In this document: positions 1 to 5,463 of the stretch, piece by piece
How the letters are laid out: each line of letters starts with the position of its first letter
How positions within the stretch are numbered: position 1 is the stretch's first letter
From: an uncultured Saprospiraceae bacterium
Lineage (GTDB): Bacteria > Bacteroidota > Bacteroidia > Chitinophagales > Saprospiraceae
DNA length: 7,528 nucleotides
NCBI GenBank assembly: GCA_934699305.1
Contig: CAKUWM010000135.1
Span: 1 to 7,528 of the forward strand
Direction of reading: 5' to 3'
Notes under the pieces: generated by a model
Seen by the model: the letters and a program-made list of their open reading frames with translations, nothing else
What the model was told of the DNA's origin: nothing
Databases searched by the model: none
Made by a program: the position numbers and the translations under genes

Positions 1-77
1 CCGTTATACCTTTGATATTTATGATTCGTGACGGGATTATTATTATACCCTTTGTGTTCAAGCCCGAAGGGATAGTA
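1..77 (-). pseudogene. Orphan RHS core fragment (5'-truncated, continues off the left edge)
   Basis: Read on the minus strand this encodes NYYPFGLEHKGYN followed by NNPVTNHKYQRYN, the conserved segment just before the end of the RHS core in Bacteroidota. It is base-for-base identical to 7216-7292 inside the RHS gene at the right of the window. Identity stops abruptly at position 78. Upstream, the reading frame runs only through Lys-Ile-Cys-Ile before a TGA, with no ATG, so the piece cannot be translated on its own. In RHS loci such headless core pieces normally precede a displaced, silent toxin tip. That tip would lie to the left, outside the window, so this role is inferred. The fragment itself is certain from the exact match. 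Confidence 0.85.
1..77. repeat. Direct repeat, left copy (RHS core, 77 bp, pairs with 7216-7292)
   Basis: All 77 bases match 7216-7292 in the same orientation. The first mismatch is G at 78 against A at 7293. The left limit cannot be judged because the window begins inside the repeat, so the true repeat may be longer. The copies are 7,215 bp apart and both lie in RHS core reading frame. Confidence 0.95.
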
Positions 78-437
78 GTTTATGCAAATTTTTCAACATT
101 GACACCATTTTTCAGTCGGTCGCATCCAAAAATTTATTTAAAAGAACGTTTTTTACTGGGTTAAATATACTATTATTTCCATTATTATTTTAATGGTCTG
201 TTGCTTAATTGGCATTGGTATTTCGTTCACGATTTGGATTAATTTTAATATTCTGTATTTCATTTTTCATAGCTGTTTCTATATGTATGGTTCTCACCAT
301 TTATTCAGCTATATGATACTCACGAGCACAGATTAAGTAAAGGTTTAATCAAAAGTATTTTTCGGATAAAGTCCGCGCCAGCAAAACCCGTTTTTCCCGT
401 GCCTAAAGATCGTTTCCTTACTTTTCTATTGAAAGGT
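78..437. other. Gene-poor stretch with decayed short frames
   Basis: No convincing gene was found. On the minus strand there are only short frames: one of 31 codons beginning with the ATG near 301, which overlaps the stop of a preceding frame as TAAATG, and open stretches without starts around 310-440. The short overlapping frames look like the eroded remains of a small gene or of an old immunity gene. No family was recognised. Base composition is AT-rich from 78 to about 360, then more mixed. Confidence 0.4.
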
Positions 438-641
438 TTATGGTTCGTCCTTTCGACTGATCTCTTTGCACTTCAGGATCCCATATCGCAATCCCAATGC
501 TATGGACAAGGGCAGTCCTATCGGTTTTATTATCTTTTCAAAAAAATCTCCAATCGTTACCACTTTGGTATATGGCATCATCCAGAACAGAGCCACCAGG
601 ACCAGCAAAAAGGTCAGTGTTATCAATATGTTTTTGTTCAT
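438..641 (-). CDS. Small predicted membrane protein, unknown function (67 aa)
   Basis: This 67-residue protein has two likely membrane segments: residues about 4-22 (NILITLTFLLVLVALFW) and about 38-55 (around IKPIGLPLSIALGL). They are separated by a short polar linker, and the tail is basic (CKEISRKDEP). It starts with ATG and ends with TAA. No clear Shine-Dalgarno sequence is present, which is common in Bacteroidota. It lies on the same strand as the RHS genes, upstream of the orphan core fragment. It could therefore be the immunity protein of an earlier displaced tip, or an unrelated small membrane protein. Plus-strand frames across the same bases look like shadows, with cysteine- and histidine-rich unstructured translations. 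No family was recognised. Confidence 0.45.
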   Translation of the reverse strand: MNKNILITLTFLLVLVALFWMMPYTKVVTIGDFFEKIIKPIGLPLSIALGLRYGILKCKEISRKDEP

Positions 642-771
642 GGTCTATCTGGGTTTTATATTATTAACTTATCTGTCAGGTTTGCAAAGAGCCAATAACC
701 AATTTTATTTTCATTGGTGCTGTGACGTGGCATTTCCACTTAATCACAAGTTAGCGCATCCCTTGCCTGTC

Positions 772-794
772 AGTTGGTAAAACTTTTACCAACT
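772..794. repeat. Near-perfect palindrome, 11-bp arms around one base
   Basis: Arms AGTTGGTAAAA (772-782) and TTTTACCAACT (784-794) are exact reverse complements around a single C at 783. Such compact symmetry suits an operator, a recombinase half-site pair or a hairpin. There is no T-run on either side to make it a standard terminator. It overlaps the end of the weak 52-aa minus-strand frame at 786-944. Confidence 0.7.
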
Positions 795-944
795 TAACCT
801 GAGGCAATGTAGCAAAAGGCCCTGGATGCATTTAAGACATGGATGGACGTTATACCAAAGGTTTTGGTGCCGATTGTCCGCCCAGTGATCTAAAAGAGCT
901 CTTGGCCGCAAGGTAAATAGTCTATTTTTCTTAAAATAGGACAT
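786..944 (-). CDS. Possible small ORF (52 aa), low confidence
   Basis: A minus-strand ATG at 944 is preceded by AAGAGGTG about eight bases upstream, an unusually good ribosome-binding site for this phylum. It opens a frame beginning MSYFKKNRLFTLRPRALLDH and ending at TAA inside the palindrome 772-794. The product is basic and rich in His, Trp and Cys, with no recognised domain. On the plus strand over the same bases, the short frame near 840-916 (ending in CPPSDLKELLAAR) also reads like a protein tail, so the stretch may instead be a fragment of a degraded plus-strand gene. Neither reading is secure. Confidence 0.2.
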   Translation of the reverse strand: MSYFKKNRLFTLRPRALLDHWADNRHQNLWYNVHPCLKCIQGLLLHCLRLSW

Positions 945-1002
945 AAAAAACACCTCTTGATCTCGAAGTTAAACAGGTGGATCCTCATCTACAAAAAGCT
1001 GC

Positions 1003-1034
1003 GAAGCCACTTCCCAGCATTGTGAAGTGGCTTC
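1003..1034 (-). terminator. Strong hairpin, terminator-like on the minus strand
   Basis: GAAGCCACTTC (1003-1013) and GAAGTGGCTTC (1024-1034) form a perfect 11-bp stem around a 10-base loop. Read on the minus strand, the stem is followed after four bases by CTTTTTG, so transcripts coming from the right could terminate here. The T-run is short and not immediate. A structural role in a small RNA or element end is also possible. Confidence 0.5.
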
Positions 1035-1289
1035 ATACTTTCGGGGTTTTTCGGTGTCTATTCATTGGTCGGGCCTGGCAAGTACTCAAAGACCTTTGAT
1101 GTCTTCCCAAGTGTTGGCGGATTTGTTTCCGAAGGTGGCGTTTTAAAAAGGTGAAGATTTTGGCGAGGCTGGATTTAGGGCGCAAAGGCAATCTTCGGCT
1201 TTTTAAAATGATAGGCAAAGTGCCGATTGAACGCCCGCGCAAGAGTAGGTTTTCCTTTTTAGTTCCGAGCTTTGTTGTTCAGTTCGGGT

Positions 1290-1535
1290 GTGAGCGTTGG
1301 CTGTAGCGGACATTTTACATAATGTGGTTATAGGACCACCGCATTACGATTGTTCTTTTTCAGACGTAATTTTCTTACGGTTGCTCCTATAACTATTACA
1401 TTATGTAAATATGGCTTGGGGTGGTTTTTGGCGTGAGCGTTGGCAACAGCTCTTTGCTTTTTTAAGATTTCGACTTTAATTTAATAGACAGGTTTTCTTG
1501 AAAAAGCAATGTGCTGTGTGAGCGCTGGTGGCAGA
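1290..1535. repeat. Three dispersed copies of GTGAGCG(T/C)TGG motif
   Basis: GTGAGCGTTGGCTGTAGC lies at 1290-1307, GTGAGCGTTGGCAACAGC at 1433-1450 and GTGAGCGCTGGTGGCAGA at 1518-1535, all in the same orientation. The first two share the first 12 bases and end in AGC. They flank the palindrome at 1312-1410. Their role is unknown; they could be protein-binding sites or scars of repeated insertion. Confidence 0.6.
1312..1410. repeat. Approximately 100-bp imperfect palindrome, attC/MITE-like
   Basis: The outer arms TTTACATAATGT (1314-1325) and ACATTATGTAAA (1398-1409) are exact reverse complements. The second arms TTATAGGA (1328-1335) and TCCTATAA (1385-1392) are also exact. Between these two stem blocks the left side has two bases (GG) and the right side five (CTATT), giving an asymmetric bulge. 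Further inside, ACCG (1338-1341) pairs with CGGT (1378-1381) and ATTACG (1343-1348) with CGTAAT (1365-1370). Folded single strands with paired blocks and unpaired extra bases are how integron attC sites are built. However, the canonical RYYYAAC/GTTRRRY boxes are not cleanly present, so a MITE or a chromosomal repeat is equally possible. Confidence 0.65.
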
Positions 1536-1752
1536 CAAAAACCACATTTGGCGGTGGCGCGCGGAACAAAACAAAAGACAGGGGCTTTTTGCTTTTCGCA
1601 AAAAACTGGGTTTTGTTTTGTGGGGACTTTTTAGCTATATTTGGCTTGTGGATTTTGCTATCTATATAATCAGTTTTATATCTTCTATTTTGGGGATTTA
1701 TTCGTTTTTAAAGAACGATACAGTTCTTCTTTCCCATATAAAAAAAACCTAA
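1528..1752 (+). CDS. Doubtful small membrane ORF (74 aa)
   Basis: The frame starts with GTG inside the third GTGAGCG(T/C)TGG repeat and has no ribosome-binding site. Residues about 28-62 are strongly hydrophobic (GFVLWGLFSYIWLVDFAIYI onward), preceded by a basic, Trp-rich start. The 5' third coincides with a large hairpin, which argues that the DNA was shaped by structure rather than by coding. No family was recognised. It may be a chance reading of non-coding element DNA. Confidence 0.22.
   Translation: MADKNHIWRWRAEQNKRQGLFAFRKKLGFVLWGLFSYIWLVDFAIYIISFISSILGIYSFLKNDTVLLSHIKKT
1566..1621. repeat. Large imperfect hairpin
   Basis: The outer arms ACAAAACAAAA (1566-1576) and TTTTGTTTTGT (1611-1621) and the inner arms TTTTTGC (1586-1592) and GCAAAAA (1598-1604) are all exact complements, with a 5-base loop. 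CAG at 1579-1581 can pair with CTG at 1606-1608, and the left arm carries extra G residues. It is AT-rich and could form on either strand or in RNA. Confidence 0.6.
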
Positions 1753-1769
1753 TTTTTCAGCGCTAACTC

Positions 1770-1813
1770 ATTTAAACGCTATTTAAACGGTGTTTAAACG
1801 CCATTTAAATTTC
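1770..1813. repeat. Four 11-bp phased TTTAAA repeats
   Basis: The units are ATTTAAACGCT, ATTTAAACGGT, GTTTAAACGCC and ATTTAAATTTC, laid end to end with TTTAAA at 1771, 1782, 1793 and 1804. An 11-bp period puts every copy on nearly the same face of the helix, as expected for cooperative protein binding. The array lies about 65 bp beyond the stop of the second recombinase gene, where arm-type or accessory recombinase sites, or replication-initiator iterons, would fit. The role is inferred from position and spacing. Confidence 0.7.
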
Positions 1814-1877
1814 GTTGGTCTTTTTTCCCTTCTTTTCTGGAATAATTCAGTAGCATAAAAATTCGGTCAAAATAACT

Positions 1878-2762
1878 TTAACTGATAGGATGGAAGTTGT
1901 TGACGATTTCGTGAAGGTTCTCCAAGTCGTCTTGCATATATTTTTCGGTCGAGCTTATGTAACGGTGTCCAGCAAGATATTGGACCTTTCTTAAATTGTA
2001 CTGACCTAACCAATTCGTGATTACACTTGCTCTAATCTGCTTTATATTTTCTGCTTTTTGATTGTACTTTTTCAGTTTTTTAAAGATGTGATAGACAATT
2101 GAGTTAAAACGTGCGTTGGTTGGAAAAAGCTGTTCGCTATGGTTTCCAATCTTGTTTTGGATTGTTGGCCGAACTTCGTTCGCATATTCCATAAACTCCA
2201 TTACTTGCCAAGGTTTCAGCTCCAGTTCTCTTGCGTTGCTTCGTTTGGCACTTGGAACATATATTTTGCCTTTTGAGAGTTGCAGATGTTCTATTTTTAA
2301 GTTGCCTAAATCCGTTGTGTTTAAACCTTGATAAACAATCAATCCTAAAATTACCTTTGCTCTTTTCAACGTGTACTTGTGATATTCTTCTTGGTATCTG
2401 TCCGTTTCAAAACTATAATATAAATCTTCCAGTTCATCAGCTTCGAGCAAGTTATAATTGACTGTTCTTTTTACGCCTTTTATCGTTGTCTTTTCTATTG
2501 GATTATCAACTCTACAAGCTTCATCAATCAAATAATTAAAGTAGATTTTTACGGTTCTTAATCTGTGGTTGATTGTCTTTTTTGTTGTTCCTTTTCGAGT
2601 AAGATATTTAATGTATTTCAAGCAATTTTTATAATCGATTTCGGTTGCTGTTGTACTGTTTCTTTTGCACCATTTTATAAAGCTTTGTATTTCTGTGGTG
2701 TAAACTTTGATTGTGGTTTTGCTGTAATTCTGCTGTTCTAAAAATTCGTTATAGGATTTCAT
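1878..2762 (-). CDS. Tyrosine recombinase with degenerate active site (recombinase B)
   Basis: This is a phage-integrase/XerCD-type protein. The N-terminal part (residues about 1-90 of the longest frame) reads as a SAM-like core-binding domain, and residues about 110-290 form the catalytic domain. Numbering from the TTG at 2768, Lys175 (SAKRSNAREL), Arg246 (KQIRAS), His268 (AGHRY) and the nucleophile Tyr277 (STEKYM) are in place. The first catalytic Arg, normally in GLR, is Asn150 (YQGLNTTDL), and the His of HxxR is Lys243. The ATG at 2762 (294 aa) is preferred over the in-frame TTG at 2768 (296 aa). Either start overlaps the end of recombinase A, so translation is probably coupled. It is probably the partner subunit of a heteromeric recombinase and may need recombinase A for catalysis. 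Full length, with no frameshift. Confidence 0.9.
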   Translation of the reverse strand: MKSYNEFLEQQNYSKTTIKVYTTEIQSFIKWCKRNSTTATEIDYKNCLKYIKYLTRKGTTKKTINHRLRTVKIYFNYLIDEACRVDNPIEKTTIKGVKRTVNYNLLEADELEDLYYSFETDRYQEEYHKYTLKRAKVILGLIVYQGLNTTDLGNLKIEHLQLSKGKIYVPSAKRSNARELELKPWQVMEFMEYANEVRPTIQNKIGNHSEQLFPTNARFNSIVYHIFKKLKKYNQKAENIKQIRASVITNWLGQYNLRKVQYLAGHRYISSTEKYMQDDLENLHEIVNNFHPIS

Positions 2763-3648
2763 TTTCAAGTGTTTTAAGTAAGTGTGTGTAGATTTGAGTA
2801 CTTTCCAGACTGCTATGGCCTAAAAAGGTTTTGATGCTTTCTAACGGTACTTCTTGCTGCAATAAATGCGTTGCGATTGAGTGCCTTAAAATGTGAAGTG
2901 TAATATTCTTTTCTACTATATTTTTATTATTGGTAGCTTCTACAATAACCTTTAATCGATTTGCAAAACTCATTCCTTGCATTCGTGTTCCGTTCTTGTT
3001 AACAAACAAAGCTTCGCTTAAATTGGATTGATAAAATTCTGGTCGAGCTTCAAAAATATAATCTTCCAATATTTCTGTATTCTTTCGGTTTATTGGAACA
3101 AACCGTTCTTTGTAGTTCTTTCCCTTTCTCACAAATACACGCTCCTTGTCAAAATAGATGTCGCTTAAATCCAAGTGTACTGCTTCGTTCCTTCGTAATC
3201 CACAACTGTATAAAATGGTTAAAATGGCTTTATCCCTTAATCTAAACCTACTTTCTGTATGACTAAATTCTGTGGCTTCAAAAAGTTCCTTGATTTCGTC
3301 TTGGGTCAATATATTCAGTTTTTCCTCTGTTGGCTGTTTCTCCGATTTTAAATGTATGTTGATGCCCTTATGATTGTGGTTCTGTAAATATTCCTTGAAC
3401 TTTTTTAATGCCTGTTGATGCTTGTTGAGATAGCTTTTACTTAATGCGCCACTTCGTGTTTCATTGGCTCGTTGCTTTAGTTCCTGGTAATAGTCTTTTA
3501 TAATTTTGGTTGTTATTTGATTGATGTTTTTAACGTTGTTTTGCTCCAGATAGTAGAAGAACTCTTGCAGGTGGTTTGGCAGATTATAGACCGTGGTCTC
3601 TGCATAGCCCAAGATGTCCAGCCATTCTTTGTAATTGGCAACGAACAT
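2749..3648 (-). CDS. Tyrosine recombinase, complete active site (recombinase A)
   Basis: This is a XerC/XerD-like site-specific recombinase that would cut and rejoin DNA through a 3'-phosphotyrosine link. From the ATG at 3648 it is 299 aa, the usual Xer length: a core-binding domain at about 1-110 and a catalytic domain at about 120-295. The full set is visible: Arg152 (CGLRRNEA), Lys177 (RKGKNYKER), His252 and Arg255 (HILRHSIATHLL), His278 (LGHSS) and Tyr287 (TQIYTHLL). The frame stays open to an ATG at 3810 (353 aa), which would overlap the ATPase gene by 61 bp and add a basic, Asn/Lys-rich, unstructured tail. The inner ATG is preferred because AGAGG lies seven bases upstream of it and because the length then matches the family. 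It is the middle gene of the operon and overlaps recombinase B. Confidence 0.93.
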   Translation of the reverse strand: MFVANYKEWLDILGYAETTVYNLPNHLQEFFYYLEQNNVKNINQITTKIIKDYYQELKQRANETRSGALSKSYLNKHQQALKKFKEYLQNHNHKGINIHLKSEKQPTEEKLNILTQDEIKELFEATEFSHTESRFRLRDKAILTILYSCGLRRNEAVHLDLSDIYFDKERVFVRKGKNYKERFVPINRKNTEILEDYIFEARPEFYQSNLSEALFVNKNGTRMQGMSFANRLKVIVEATNNKNIVEKNITLHILRHSIATHLLQQEVPLESIKTFLGHSSLESTQIYTHLLKTLENEIL

Positions 3649-3663
3649 TTTAAATACCTCTTT
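3648..3663 (-). promoter_or_regulatory. Ribosome-binding site that decides the recombinase A start
   Basis: On the minus strand AGAGGTATTTAA precedes the ATG at 3648. AGAGG at about seven bases is a good Shine-Dalgarno match in a phylum where such sites are weak. It favours a 299-aa product over the 353-aa reading from 3810. Confidence 0.55.
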
Positions 3664-3749
3664 TTGTAGCTTTAATTTTTTCACTTCGGTATGCGTTTTT
3701 TGGGATTTATTGGAACTTGCTTTTAACTTGTTGTTTTTGTTGCGGTTAC

Positions 3750-5303
3750 CTATTCCATTTTGATAGTGGAACGCTTTGGAACATTGGAACGCTTGATTTT
3801 GGATATACATTCCTCTAACGATTTTGATATGGTTTCCTCCAACTCCTTGTATTCATTGGGATTGGTTACTTCGTAACGGTTCATGTTTTCTGCTTTTAGC
3901 TTTACTTTCTTGATGTAGCAATTATCCAATAACTGTTGGTGGTAACGCCATTGTGTGGTTTTCTTGACCTTTAATTTTCTACGGATTTCCAATGCCGTAA
4001 ACGTGGTTTGGCTTCCTTCTATAAGGTATTTCTTTAGTTCTTCGAGATAGTTTCTGCAAGCTCCTGTAATTGTATCGGATTTTCTGAGTAGAACATCTAT
4101 AATAAGTTCGTTGGCTTCCTGTATATCTTCAATCGTTGTTTCTATAAATTCCTCGCCCGTTTCGCTGTCGTAAAGCTTTTCTCGTTGGTACTGTTTGTAA
4201 AATGTAATGGCTTCAATAAATTGTAAATAATGAGAGTTGGTTCTACGTGGTTTAAAAACTGATTTTGGCAATTGTAGATGTTCAGCAAAAGGATTAATCA
4301 CTTTTATAGGCTTTAGAACCCGTTGCACGTTTTTAAGCAGTTCCCTTGCTTTTTCTTCGTCTTGCTCATTTAATTTGCCTGCGGAGGCTCTCCGCTGGTA
4401 ATCCATTATTTTTTGGTCTTGTTCTGACGATTCATCGATGTATAAAAGGAAGCTCCTGTTTGAGTTATCTTCATAAATATGTTCCTGTGTGGTGCATCCT
4501 GCAACACTTACAGGACCCTCGACCGTTAAATGGATGGTTCTTGTTGTTCCTTTGGTGTCCTTATGCACGACTGTTTTGGTAATTCGTTTTTTAGTTTGCA
4601 GTTCCCGCAATGGATAGAGTACGCTCTCCGCTCCGTCCAAGTCCTCAATCAATATGAGTTTGTGTTGCAGTTCGGTTCTGTTGAAGTAATAAAATGCGTT
4701 TGCAGATAATACCGTTATTTCTACTTTATCTTCTTCCGGCATGAGTTCCGATACTTTTGATTGCAAATGTGTTTTTCCAACTCCGGAACTTCCCAAGCTG
4801 ATACAATGCAAGGGATTGTTTGTTTTCCTTGACGTGAAGATTAAGAACATGGTTTGTCTGTTGTTTTCTTCGCCTATTACTCCAGACTTTCCGATTAGTT
4901 CATTTGTACGTTTTAATAAATCTTTAGAGCTTAAAAATTTCTCTGCTTGTTTGATTTCTGTTGCTGATAGTTCTTTTCTATATGGCATCATGGATGCCTC
5001 GTATTGGTCTATGAGTAAAAACCTGTAGTTCTCCAGTTCTTTGGTCAGTTCCTGTAATGTTCTTCGTGCTACACTTGTTCCTATTTCCAACCGTTCTGCT
5101 ATCTTTCGGGTGAACTTTTCTATTTGGTTATCGTTGTACAGGTCTATGGAGTGCCTTAAAACATTATGTTCTTTTGGTTTTTGGATGGATAACGTAATTC
5201 TTAAACTCTCTAATTTATTAAGTTTGATTCCTCCCAAAATGTGGATTTCTAAATGCTTGGTCGTGTATTCGTAGTTGTTCGGGTTGGATGTATTTAGTGC
5301 CAT
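3750..5303 (-). CDS. P-loop ATPase of a recombinase operon, winged-helix-like C-terminus
   Basis: The 517-aa protein has a Walker A motif GSSGVGKT (residues 171-178) and a Walker B LILIEDLDG (216-224). They are followed by a beta-hairpin-like stretch (about 236-262, KKRITKTVVHK to RTIHLTVEG), a sensor-1-like GPVSVAGCTT (263-272) and a possible arginine finger at SNRS (281-284). This order resembles helicase-type AAA+ proteins such as MCM, but the assignment is by pattern only. Residues about 60-95 look like a helical DNA-binding segment. Residues about 430-478 (FTALEIRRKLKVKKTTQWRY onward) look like a winged helix. From memory, related flavobacterial proteins carry an N-terminal CHC2 zinc finger, which is absent here. 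It probably supplies the ATP-driven DNA-handling step for the two recombinases encoded after it. The ATG at 5303 follows an A-rich leader and a good promoter. Confidence 0.75.
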   Translation of the reverse strand: MALNTSNPNNYEYTTKHLEIHILGGIKLNKLESLRITLSIQKPKEHNVLRHSIDLYNDNQIEKFTRKIAERLEIGTSVARRTLQELTKELENYRFLLIDQYEASMMPYRKELSATEIKQAEKFLSSKDLLKRTNELIGKSGVIGEENNRQTMFLIFTSRKTNNPLHCISLGSSGVGKTHLQSKVSELMPEEDKVEITVLSANAFYYFNRTELQHKLILIEDLDGAESVLYPLRELQTKKRITKTVVHKDTKGTTRTIHLTVEGPVSVAGCTTQEHIYEDNSNRSFLLYIDESSEQDQKIMDYQRRASAGKLNEQDEEKARELLKNVQRVLKPIKVINPFAEHLQLPKSVFKPRRTNSHYLQFIEAITFYKQYQREKLYDSETGEEFIETTIEDIQEANELIIDVLLRKSDTITGACRNYLEELKKYLIEGSQTTFTALEIRRKLKVKKTTQWRYHQQLLDNCYIKKVKLKAENMNRYEVTNPNEYKELEETISKSLEECISKIKRSNVPKRSTIKME

Positions 5304-5344
5304 TTTTTAAAAAGTTTAAAAAATTATTATTCCCAGATTTGTCC

Positions 5345-5375
5345 CAAAAGTAACAATTATGAGAACGACACGCAA
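5345..5375 (-). promoter_or_regulatory. Promoter of the ATPase-recombinase operon
   Basis: On the minus strand TTG (5373-5375) is followed 20 bases later by TACTTTTG (5345-5352), which matches the Bacteroidota -7 box TAnnTTTG with the usual spacing. It ends about 41 bp before the ATPase ATG. Confidence 0.6.
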
Positions 5376-5408
5376 GACACTTAGTAGATTTTTTTAATTT
5401 ATCTTGCT

Positions 5409-5416
5409 TATATTTG
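5409..5416 (+). promoter_or_regulatory. Probable -7 box of the XRE regulator gene
   Basis: TATATTTG matches TAnnTTTG and lies 47 bp before the ATG at 5464. No clear TTG is seen at the -33 position. Together with the opposite promoter at 5345-5375 it leaves a compact divergent control region, where the XRE protein could repress both directions; this is inferred from layout. Confidence 0.45.
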
Positions 5417-5463
5417 TCTAATATTCACTTTTTAGAGGTGTTTTTAATAAGTATTTCTCGATT

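Larger units (their letters stand above)
945..1527. other. Non-coding repeat-rich stretch
   Basis: No believable gene was found here. The only long frame, minus 1033-1242, is an arginine-rich translation without a recognisable domain, and it runs into the hairpin at 1003-1034. The stretch is more GC-rich than the flanking genes and holds the terminator-like hairpin, two complete copies of the GTGAGCG(T/C)TGG motif with a third straddling its right end, and the attC/MITE-like palindrome, each listed separately. It resembles the intergenic end region of a mobile element rather than a decayed gene; that is an inference from its structure. Confidence 0.5.

Noticed and set aside
698..718. ACCAAT/ATTGGT hairpin before the 67-aa ORF
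   Set aside because: A 6-bp stem with a 9-base loop in AT-rich DNA is expected by chance at this length.
399..780. Two plus-strand ORFs of 99 and 104 aa
   Set aside because: Both overlap the 67-aa minus-strand membrane protein. Their translations have scattered Cys, His and Trp and no pattern, and they look like shadows.
838..916. Plus-strand frame ending CPPSDLKELLAAR as a transposase remnant
   Set aside because: It reads like a real protein tail, but it is only about 25 codons, has a stop just upstream, and matches no family I can name. It is kept only as a note under the 52-aa ORF.
1033..1242. 69-aa minus-strand ORF
   Set aside because: The translation is Arg/Lys-rich with no domain, no ribosome-binding site was seen, and it ends inside the 1003-1034 hairpin. 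It is more likely a chance frame in GC-richer non-coding DNA.
1312..1410. Definite integron attC site
   Set aside because: The conserved RYYYAAC/GTTRRRY boxes are not cleanly present and there is no integron integrase in the window. It is reported only as attC-like or MITE-like.
1878..3648. Chromosomal XerC and XerD
   Set aside because: Chromosomal Xer genes are not adjacent or overlapping and both have a full active site. Here they overlap, one is degenerate, and they sit with an ATPase in accessory DNA.
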